A DNA stretch of 58,414 nucleotides. Source: a virus. Of this stretch, positions 30,740 to 42,700 are shown piece after piece (position 1 is the stretch's first letter; every line of letters begins with the position of its first letter). A program made the position numbers and the translations under genes. The stretch covers positions 1 through 58,414 of the IMG/VR virus record IMGVR_UViG_3300032304_001218; one strand, given 5' to 3'. The notes below the pieces were generated by a model that was not told the DNA's origin, made no database searches, and was given only the letters and a program-made list of their open reading frames with translations.

Positions 30740-33700
30740 CAGGTAGCGCCGTGGTCTTTTCGCTAATGAATCTAGCTATTGTAGTGTTGTTGTCGGGCAA
30801 CGGTATACCTTTGCTGGCAGTGATATCACCTCTCTCATACCAGGTTTTTCCTAGTCGTCTCAGCACACTCACTCGTGTGCCTGCAGGCAACGCAGTTGTA
30901 AGCCTTATAAAAGCTGTGGATCCGTCTACACTGAATTCGGCTTCTTGCAGCTGATCAGCTTGCGGACTATAAGCACCGTTGGCTTCTACCCAAACACTTT
31001 GCGGATCTTTACGCAATCTACGGCCGCCAGCAAATACTTCTATCTGATCACAAGGTCCGTGTGTAACAGGTATAGTGTCTCTGTACCAAGTACCGCTTCG
31101 TATACTCTTTGCAGGGACGAAACTTAACGGACCGATAGTCTGTGCTGATCCTATTGTAGAATCATCTGGGGTACCATTACTGGTAAAATCAACACGTTCC
31201 TGTGTTTCATTATACGGTATAGTTTCTGAATATCCAACATCAACTATTGCTGTACCAACTGCATAATTGTCAGCGATCGCTGTACCTTGACTACCTCTAC
31301 GCAACTGGCCTAATGTATTACCAATTTTGGTCATGTATTCAATACGTTCGCCGGCGATCGATATCACCCCCGGAATATTTCTTGAACTAATTGGGTTACT
31401 GAGAGTTGTAGCATCATCTACCTGCATTTCAGTATCATAATAATTCAACATTCTCTGTAATTTTACTGTGCCTTTGGCATATCTATTATAGTGATATATA
31501 TTCAACATATCTTTGTGAATCTCATAAGCCACAGGTAGACTAAATGTATTTCTACTGAAATTTAGAATTTTAATGTCATCTGTAAGTGTAGATTCTGTTT
31601 TTAAATAAACCACAGCACGGGGCAGCGACACAAAATAGTCTTTTTCCTGTCGAAGACGCTGACCATTTTTATAAACCCAGACATAACTAGCAGACAACGG
31701 AGGTCTAGATAATTGGTATTGAGCTTTGCCGCCAACTGTATGATCTGTGATGATATCTAAAGATGGATATTCGTTAAACCACGTGATATCTATTTTAGAA
31801 CTGGTAGAATCCCCCGTGTAGTTTAAATTCACTGCAGAATCAATTATTAGACTGTTGCCTTGTATAGCATATTCCGATCTACGATTATTTTCAATTTTAA
31901 TATTGTCTCCTAGAGACAGTGACGCAGCATTAACCGTTAACACTTTTGTAGGGCCATCAAACACCCAATCGCTCACATATGTTTGCAGTATTCCGTTAAC
32001 ATAGACTGTAACATTAACTGGAAGTATACTTCCTCCAGTTTCTAACGGATCTTGACCTAGTGTAAAAATATTATTAGTGCCATCATACACCGCAAACACA
32101 GTATCCGGTCCTGTCAACACTACACCGTTGACTTCAACAATCATAGAACTCACAGCCGAACCACGAATCAACTCCGTGAATCCGTCTAGATCAAAACTTC
32201 GTGTGCTACCTTCAAAATATACAGTTTGAGAATTTACCTGTACTATAGCTACTCCTGCGCTGTCAGTATCAGCGGCAGATTCGAAGCAGACGATTTTGAT
32301 TACATCGCCTGCTAGTGGAAAGACTCCGAAATCTACCAATGTTCTACCAACAGCGTCGACTACATCTGTGCTGTTGCGGAATCCCACATCAACTGCTTTA
32401 CCATTAACTGTGACAAATATTTGAGATGTGTTATCATAGTTGGCATTAGTTAAAAATAGTCCTGTATTACCATCTGCTGTATAGGTTTGATAATCTAGAA
32501 TTCCCAGCCCGCCTATTCCGATTGATAGAATTTCAACCACTAGTCCGTCTGCAGGGGCTGTGACAAACTGCACAGTTTGAGCTTGTTGGTCTATAACATA
32601 GTCTGTATCTAATATTTTAGGCACATTGTTCACATATACAAACACTGATTTAAATTCCAGCACAGTCTGGCCTATAGCAAAGTTTTTGTCAACACCGTTG
32701 GCTACAGAGATCTTAGATTGCAGTGTTGCATCACTAGGCACTGAATTGTTATAAACTTTAATAGAAACACTCTCTAGGACCTGCCCTGGTACATTTTCTT
32801 CAGGAGCTGGAACATGATCCGGTTCTACAAATTTTCCGCCCGTGATAGCAATTTCTTCTGCGGTTGTTCCTGTGGCTGTGACATATGCTCCACTTATTGC
32901 CGACAGTGAGCCGCCGCTGAGCTTGGTATCTAAAATATTATCATCGGTGATGGAAACACTACCGTCACTTTCTATAGGACGGAAGATTAACGTGTCCCCA
33001 TTGTCAACCAACAAATACTGGCCTATTTGTATTCCATCTGTGATGCCATTGCCTACAAATGTTGGCATCTCTGCAGACGGATTAACACCTGTACTAGAAT
33101 CGTTGTTAGCTGTATAAAATTCATCGTCTACACGCACAGTGACATTGGTGTTTTTGCGCTTGATGTAGATGTTGATTTTTTGACCCGCATTAGGAATATA
33201 CGGTAATCTCACTGTGAATATTTCCCAGAATGTCTGCCACTCTTCTGATATACCCGGAATAATAATGTTTCCTGCGGTGTCAACACTGTTTTTTAGTGCT
33301 TTGTATAATATGCCATTAACTTCTACAATTTCATTTTCCAAATATACCGCAGTGGAATCTACAAAAGATCTTATACCATCTACTATGAAATAGTAATCAG
33401 CACTGGTTTCAACCGAATCCCAATTGTCTGTGAACCAAGGCAGAGCATCCCATCCACCAGTGACATCAAATGTGGTGCCTTGTATTTGGACACCACCAAA
33501 ATCGATGCCGGTCATTAACTGATTTAACTCTTTACCAATCATTCCCGACTTAGGAGCGTACGATTGATTAATCCTATTCACTGCATCAAAAAGCGTGATA
33601 TTTTTATCATATGTAACTGATATCACATCTCCTGCACTAGGAGCCTGATTAAAAATCAGTTTGCCTCTTAGTAGAGAGTAGTTGTCAGTGGCCTGATAAT

Positions 33701-36700
33701 ATAAATTCACAGTATATTCGCTAGCCAAGACTACTTGATCGTTTTTCAGTATAGAGATTCGAGTTTTGTCTCTAGTAGGAGCGTAACTGAGAGCAAATAC
33801 AGCCGTGGTTCCGTTGGCTGTAAAATTCTGAGCCTGTGTTAACGATTGATAAATTCCCACTGTGGCCAATCTATCAAATTTAATAGACACATCGAAGGTT
33901 CTGACCTTAGTATCTCCTATCACTGCCACAGCTTTCGCTTGAATAGCAGTAGTAGAATTGCCGCCGACTAATGTTACTAATGGTGCTTTGGTATAGCCGG
34001 TACCTGTGGTCAACATGCGGATACCAGATACTTTACCGTTGGCAATAAATGCCTGAGCAGTAGCTCCGGTACCGTCACCTTGAATTAGTACCCTTGGTGG
34101 GGTTGAATATAGTGTTCCATTGACATATACTTGAATGGCTGTTACTGAATATCCTCGATTATCTGTCCACCATTTCCATGGATAGACATCTAGTTCCGGG
34201 CGAACAGATGTAATAGGAACTACTGCACCATCTACGACAGAGTAAGTAGGTGGCAGATCAAAATCTGCTGTAGATTGTGCATAATTTTCTAAGGTATCAT
34301 ATCTGCTGACATATTCACGAACTTTGGTTCTATAAGGTTTTACTTCGTTGATATAATCTTGAAAGCTGACTAAATTATCATTCTTATAGTTTAACTTTTG
34401 TTCAAAGGCTCCCACATTATGTGTGGCATTTAGAAAACTAGTTTTGAACACCCAATCAACATACTGCTGTTCGCTTAACACTTGTCTAATTGCAGTAAAA
34501 AACAATTTATTCCATTCTACTGCGTAATCGCCAACAAAAATATCTTCTTTAACAGCGGCGAAAATATTTCGTAATTCTTTGGCATTTTCTACGTCATATG
34601 TAGTGGTATCAAATGCCTGTGTATTGTCAAATCCCACACCAACAGCTGCGGTATCATACAATGAGGCGTCTAATTTAATGGTGCCGTTTTCTCTACTGAT
34701 TATAGAATATCTGTCAAGGAAAGTTTCTCCAATGTCGGCAATTTTCTCAAACACAGCCCATCCGCCAGATGTGTATTCTTTGATCTTTATGATATCGCCT
34801 ACGTTAACTTTGGTATTGATCTCATCATAGATGCTATTGTATTCTCTAATTATTCTAAGGTTCGAATCATATCCCGGTTTGGTCCAATTTATTTTGGACC
34901 AATATCTAGTAGTATCGAATGCCTGAGATTGACTGCGGAAAAATACTCCGCGGGTGTTATCCCAAGAATAGATACTCCAAAAATTATTGAGGGTAGCGTC
35001 ATTCTTGACCAATACAGCAAAATATCTCACTTGTACATTTATAGTGCTGTATTTCTTACCTCTATTGGTTAATATCACTTGTGATATTCTTCCTTGGCCA
35101 TCGATCCTACAAACCGCAGAAGCTTTGACACCATCTCCGCTGATAGTTATTGGCGGACCTTCATATAGTTGAGGTGATGTTCCTAGTATGGCTGCTTTGG
35201 GTTTATATCCAAATCCGGGATCTATTATATCAATAGTGTCTAGTTCGCCATTGATCAAATTACCACGTAATATCGCCTGTTTGATTCTCACTGTTCCCAC
35301 AGTCTTTAGATCTTGGTCATTGTCTACTGTCACATCAAAGATATTCAACACGTCACTGGGTTCACTGTCTACTTTATTGAGATTTGTAAAATCAATAGTG
35401 TCTGCAAACATCTCTTTTTTCAGAATATTATTAATATATTCTATGGTGATTTTTAATGCCAACACCCGGTCAACAAACATGGTTTGTCTAGGGCGATAAT
35501 TAATACCATATTTCTGTTTAGCTGAAAGGTCAGTGTCGGGGACCCTATTGCCTGCTCTATCAGAACCTACCAAACTGTCAATCCATTTATTTTCTAATTT
35601 CATCGACGGAAGACTGTCTGCTACTGCTTCTGTCAATAGTTGATATTCGCTATGTACAGGAACCTGAGACTCTAAATTATTTCTCAACTGTACATTCAAC
35701 AGTGCCGTATCTGATTGTATAACTGAATTGAAATTATATGTTACAAACTTGTCAGTGTCTATAAACGCAACATATGCCACGCCAGACCCACTAGGATTAG
35801 AAATTAATCCTGCAACTTCTGCAGCTGATCGTGTTCTGTCGGACATTCCTGTAGGCACAACAGCTTTGTTTTTTACCCAATAATAATAGTATGTTTCGCT
35901 GACTGCTCCGGTATAGGTACTGAAAAACTGTTTAACACTATAGACATCGTTATTGGGATATAATGGTTGTCCGCTGATGCCCTGTGTTAATCCTAGATTA
36001 GTATCAGCTAGAGCTGCCCATTCGTTGGGCAACAGCACGGTCTCTACCCATTCGTATACATCGACACTAGCACCAGGCGCTAATTGATTCCATGCACCAA
36101 GACGATATGCAGCATCGTTTTGTTCGGCGTATTGAAACTTGGCTGTACCTATGTTCCACCATAATTTTCCTACATTTTTTTCCAACCAATTTACCGAAGT
36201 GTCTACTACCACTTCATCTGTGCCTATGGAGTAAATTGCAGGATCATAAGCGGTTTTAAATGTAATTTCCTGTTCTGCTATGTTTAAAATTTTACCAGCA
36301 GCAGGATTGATGAAGTCGACGTCTTGTATTTTAATGTTGCGAACATTGTCGTATAATTCTGTTTTCTTAATTTTTCTAAGATCGATCAATGGCTGTTGGA
36401 TAGTCAACGGAGTCCATGACACAGCATCTTGAGAAGCAGTAAACAATCTTGCTAGACCTTGAGTGCTGTTAGTAGATGTATTTTTATAGTAAGGAGATCC
36501 TACTAATATTTTATTTCCCACACAGTCTATACTAGAACCAAAAGATTCATCTGCTTGCAGACTGGATTCTAATTTTTCAGTAAGGAAAAATACTTGATCT
36601 TTTTTATCAAACACATACACACCGCCCGTAAATCCCTGTTCTATAAAGAATCGTGTGTTGGCATTATCAAATGTAGTTCCCCCGAGTATGTCAAAATTTA

Positions 36701-39700
36701 CAGGCAGCGATGTTTTAGTATTTCTTGCACCGACCGCTATTTTTGCAGCATTAGGACTGATTGATACTGCGTATCCAAAGTACTCGTTGGCATATATATC
36801 AAAACTCTGTAATTTCTGTTTCACACGAAATTCTGTTACAGGTTTATCTAATTCTAACAAATACACCGAGCCTTGATCTTGATAATTTATGTCTGCTCTT
36901 GGACTCGATACCACTAACGTAGTTCCATCGGAATCTATGTCCATAGAGAATCCAAACTGATCACCGGTGCTGATAACTAGGCCCGAGTCTATGTCTGTGA
37001 ATGAAGACAGTGATCCTGCATTTATCATCTGTGTGAGCTCATATGAATCATATGAAGTTTTCTTATACACAAATATTTTCCCAGATGCTACTGTGGTACT
37101 GTCGCCTACCTGCTGCCAATTCGCGCTGTTAGATGGGTCTTCATTATAACTGCGATACGTACTGTCTGGTCCTAAAAACACATCTCCTAGCTGATAATAT
37201 TGGTACGAATCGCTAGGCGATCCCTGATATCTCACCACTTCGCCTTCTACATATTCTACATCTCCTCGCCATATGCCTCGATAATTAGCAAAATACTGAC
37301 CGTCACTGTCAGGTGCGCCGATAACTAATATACTGCCATCTCTGCTCATAGTCATCGAAAAACCAAACCGATCACCCTGTTTGACTAATTCTGCTTTTTG
37401 CAGATCTGTTAGTAGGCCTGTGGTAGTAAACTCCTGTGTAGATCCGTCATCTTCAACAGAGATATTAGTTGGCAAGGAACAATGTGTAGATATGTCACTG
37501 ACTTTGAGCCAGTTCTGTGACTCTAACGTGATAGTGCTACCGTCTGATGTTGAACCATCTAGACTCTGCCAGAGGTTGCCACGAACAACTTCTCCCACAG
37601 GATCTTGAGATGCTTGCCATACTATTTCACCTTGCTTGTATGATTCAAGTATATCATATATACCCTTGTACAAAGGGTTTTCCATGTGTGTCCATGCTGA
37701 TCCAGTGAATTTATAGAGATATACTCTGCCTGTGTTGTTATAAGATCCAATAGCAGACACCGCCATGTAATACTCAGTGCCGTTTACCCCTATGGTTATT
37801 TCAGATCCAAACAGTTCGTTGTCCGAGGGTCTCGGTGAAACAAATGCATCAGTGTTCACATATCTACCGTTGACAAATTGATATATGGCGATCATGCCCT
37901 GTTGATAATAACCTGGGTTTCTACCAGATTCTGTTAATGGTATACCAGTGAGATGTTGTTCCCAATCATCAGAGTTAATAGCTATCTGAGTGCTGCCATC
38001 TCCTAACCCTACAAAATTTGCGTTAGCATTCAACGCTCTGTAAAGTCTGCCGCCATACAGTACAATATCACCTTGTTGATAGGCTACTTCAGTCTGCCAT
38101 TCGCCCATGTAACTGTTGGTCGCACCGCTAGCCAAAGGAGCACCTATTACAAGATATTTGCCGTCTGGACTTACTGCTATTTTTTCTCCGAACGATCCCA
38201 CAGCAATATTATAGAATCCCGAAGGCGGTGCAACAATCTGCTTTAAGGCTAATCCTGTATCAGTTTCTACATAGACGTTGACAAATCCAGATCCCGGTAT
38301 ACTGACTATAACATGTTTGAGATTATTATCGTATATGACCTTAGTACCTGCACCCAGCGGAGAAGACACTGAGAAATCTGCAACTGTTTTTGCAGTGTAT
38401 AGTTTATTTTTTTCTATAACTTCCCATTGTTCGCTGCCATTATCGTCAACAAAAACCAAAGATTTATTTTTCAACAATGCTGCACCGCGCTGATCGATAT
38501 TGGCATAATCAGAGAATCGTGCAGATGTCAACAAGATAAGATAACTCAATGTACTGGTATCTATTTCAGGATCTTGAATGTCCGCATTTACCTCAACTGT
38601 GACTGTGTTGTTAGTCACTGCTGTAACCCGGAAAAATCCTGTGAGGTTAATTATGTCACGGATGCCTATAAATTCATTCACTGCAATTGCATGTGGCTTA
38701 TTAAGTGTCAATGTTACCACAGTGTCGTCAACCCTGACCACTGCCTCAATATATGCCAATTGAGACTCATTCGCTCTCAAAACCGTCCAACTGCTTTGAT
38801 AAAAAGTAATCCAGATATGATCATTTTCGTTCACTGTAGAAATATCTAGAGAAACTAGATCATCTATGGTTGCAATTGCATGTTGGTATTGACCGGTGCT
38901 TACATAACCTGCTGTTTGTGTAGGCAGTGTTTCTGTTGAGCTAGGTAGAATGTCCACAGTGTATGGTACAGAAGATATGGTGAAATCTGCGGCAGTGAGT
39001 CTGTAATATTGATCCAACGCCTTTGCAGTTTCTACGTTATTCACTATAAACAACTGAGGATTCAATAAGAATTTATTTTTAATTAACTGAATTTCTATTT
39101 CAGTGAATTGATCTGTACCTCCTATCCTGCCAAGTAAAAATGCCCACTCTTCATTGAGTTGTATACTGGCGGATCCGCTGCGACTGAGTTTGTCAAAGAT
39201 TTTAGTAATAGAATTGCTGGTGCCTTTTTCTCTAATAAATCCCTGATATAATTGAAATTGGCTTACTGGATCTTCTGCGAGGTTCTGTAGATAGTCCCTC
39301 TGTTGATATCCCACTGCGTGTCTTGCCAGATCACGCTGACTCTGACTAATGCCTTCTGATGATGTTTCAAAGTAATCACTGAACTGTTTGATCTTATAGT
39401 CAAAATTTGCCACCAACTGTTTTTGTGGTTGTGAATCTAATTTGACCCAGTTAGAGTCATTGAACTGCTCAGTGCCTAATTGATTAACTAAACTAGTCCA
39501 ATTGTATGATTTATATGCAACAATGTCTCCTAGTTTGTAGTCTCGGAAAGGTTGCCAGATCTGTATGTCAACATTGTCAAATAAGAATCCCGGACTGGTA
39601 TAATCTCCGTCCCAATCCACTGTGCGGAAAGCCTGCATTTTAATACGGCCTTGGCGATATCCTGTGGTTTTATCATATATAATATCGTTGAATACTGTAC

Positions 39701-42700
39701 GATCATCGAATACTGTTACATGTTCTTTAAGCACGAAGTACAGTTTTGCATAAAATAAACCGTCTGTGGTATTTGTGGTTTCTACTGTGACTGTTTGAAA
39801 ACTTCTGTTCACGTTGATAAATCTCGGAGCCAGAGGTTTGCCGTCAGCCTTTAATACTTGATAATCGTAAAATCCATCTAGAATATTATCAGACACGCCC
39901 ACAGGCACAGATATTTGCAATTTTTGTGCTGAGGGGCTGAGAGTAATTATAGCTCCAATATCCCAATTGTGTTTGGTCCAGAACATGAATTCTTTACACG
40001 CACTTAACCAATCTTGACTGGTTTGATTTATAGGATCATAATTGTCAAAAACTAAACCTTGGCTTTTTAGATAACTTTCGTACCCTAACAAAAAATCAAC
40101 CACTTGTTGGATGCTGGTCAATCTTGTGCCGTAGCTGATCTTTCTAGTAGCTATAACATTGAATGTTTTTCTTCTTTGAGCTTCCACTGCTCCAACTCGA
40201 GGTATATTTCCTAGTTTTTGCCAATTGGTTCTATCAAACTCTGAACCGCTGTTATGTGTTTTTAACGCACGATAAAAATTGCTTTGATATCTTACCAGCA
40301 CTCCGTTATTGTAGTTCTTGTCCTCGATCCAATTAGTAAACGATTCGCTGACTCCGCCAACTGAAATCACAGGATCTTGTTGGCTGGCTAAAGATTGATG
40401 ATAGTTAAAATACGGTTGTATGTTATCATAGCCTTTGACTAACCATCCTCCCTGAGTTTTTTCGAGGATAACTCCGCTGTATGTGATACTAGATATAGGG
40501 CTACTGACATTGAATATGATATCGTAGTTTTCAGGGGGAATAAAAATACTAGACGTAGTAGCTGCCGGACTCTTCGAATCTAAAAGGAATTTCTGCTGCT
40601 GTTGGTCGACAAATCCGCTCATCCTGTATGATAAACCCACATCAAGTTTTGATATCTTGTCTTGCAATGTGCTGGCAGTCATACCGCGTGAGTTAGTATA
40701 GCTGACCAGATATTTCACAAGTCCGACAGATACCTCACTGGTTACCGCTGGTGCAAGGTCAGCAGCGTTGACAAACAATTCGGTTGCTGAACTGACGTAT
40801 TGACCTAATTTATTCAACTGTGTGATTGATCTATCAAAATTATCTGTGATATATTCGAATGGTTTCAATAAACACATTGCTTCGATAACAGCAAATGGCC
40901 ATTCTGAACTAGATCTCCATGCATATTCTACCGGGCTAATATCTCCTAATACGAAAGGTCCGCGATTATTGATCAACGAAAATTCCTGTGCTAGGGTAGA
41001 AGACAGCGGACTCAACAGTTTACCATCCCCATCAACAGGTATGTGATTTATCAATCCAGGACGCTTGTATCTATCATAACGACCGGCTCGAATACCTTTG
41101 CGAATTATTCCAGCTTCGAGGTCTTCCCATAAAATCAAGTTATTACTAGTATATGGGGCTGCACCATATTCAGCCTCCCACCATGTGGGCTGTTCTGAGA
41201 ATCCCAACATTTCCCAAGGACAGCGATGTGGTCGGTCTGTGTCATAGAAATGCTGATATACTCCTCTCCACCACCCGGGAAGATTTTTGGTCCTAGTCGG
41301 ATCCGACATATTTGAATATGTGTAAGTGAATGAATTTTCGCTGTCAAAATATTCATTGAGAGTGTAGTTGATGTTGGTGTTTTGAATCCACTTTAGAAAA
41401 TCTTGAACAACTATAGAGTCTAGTTGTGATTTATTGTACTCACCAACACCGTAGTATCCGCCCAATATAGCATCGATATCAAATACAGTAGTATCGTACT
41501 GCTGTTTGATATTATTGTAAATTCTTAATTCGAATTCTAATAACAGATCATCTCGAAAATCGTTGTATGCAGCAGTGATGCTGCCGTCGTGTCCTTGTAT
41601 TACTAATCTGGGTTCTTGATATGTATCGTCAAGAAATTTCATGGGTAGATATTTTTTATACAGTCCCATTGATGTCGGTGTAGGCGGTATGTAATTACTA
41701 GCGGTTGAAACATACTCTCTAATTTCAATTATATCACCTTCTTGCAGTTCTACTAGTAATCTTACAAACCCAAAGGTTGATACAAATTCGTAGTCTTTGG
41801 TGTTGGCTAACTGTACTCTGTTCACATATACATATACTGCGCGAGTGCTGAGAGTTTGTAAATCAAATTTTTCTGATAAAGCAAAGGTCGTTATGCCAGT
41901 ATCTTCGACCACTGAGGTTATAGCTGTATAAGCGCCGGCGCCTAACGTATCAGAATATGCAAATGCATCGGTAGATTTTTTAGTAGCTGTCAAGCTATTC
42001 ACTATGTCATCTAAAAAATCAGAAACATTGTCATTAAAATCAATTTCAGTAGATCGTATTATCAGGTTGTTCTTGAAATCAGTATAGGCCTTTTGTGAGT
42101 ATTGCAGAGACTTGATTATATTATGTGTTTTATCACAGAGACTCATAACTGCTAGAGGAGCTACTCCGCTGTGTTTAAGAAATCGTTTGGAATGTTGTCT
42201 GTAATCTACTAAATCTCTAAGATTACCAAAACCTGGCATAGTGCCTATAAACTCTGTGTCCCATTCTACTGCGCTAGAAACGTGATCCAACGCCTGCCCT
42301 AATGTGAACGATGTCAGCTCTGCGTTGAAAGGATTTTTTTCTATGCCTACTGGTAATTCATAATATCCCTCATCAGGTTCTTCATCTACCAAAATTTTGA
42401 TCACCACAACATCGTTGACTGAAAATTGTGTAGAAAATGTAAATACTCCTCGCTGTCTAGTCCATGTTCCTTGATATTTTGTGCCGTTCACATAGAAGTT
42501 GATTCTAGGCTCTTGAGAGATTGCTTCCCATCTTATTGTGAAAAATCGCAATATATTTGTGGCAGTATCTACAACCTGACTGTCTATTATAGGTTGTAGA
42601 TACTCCTTAGATAATTCTCTCCACCCGTTGGCATAGGTATTTGCTATTTTATAGAAACCTGTGGCAATTTTTTTGTTCGCTGGTGCCTTATTGATAGTGT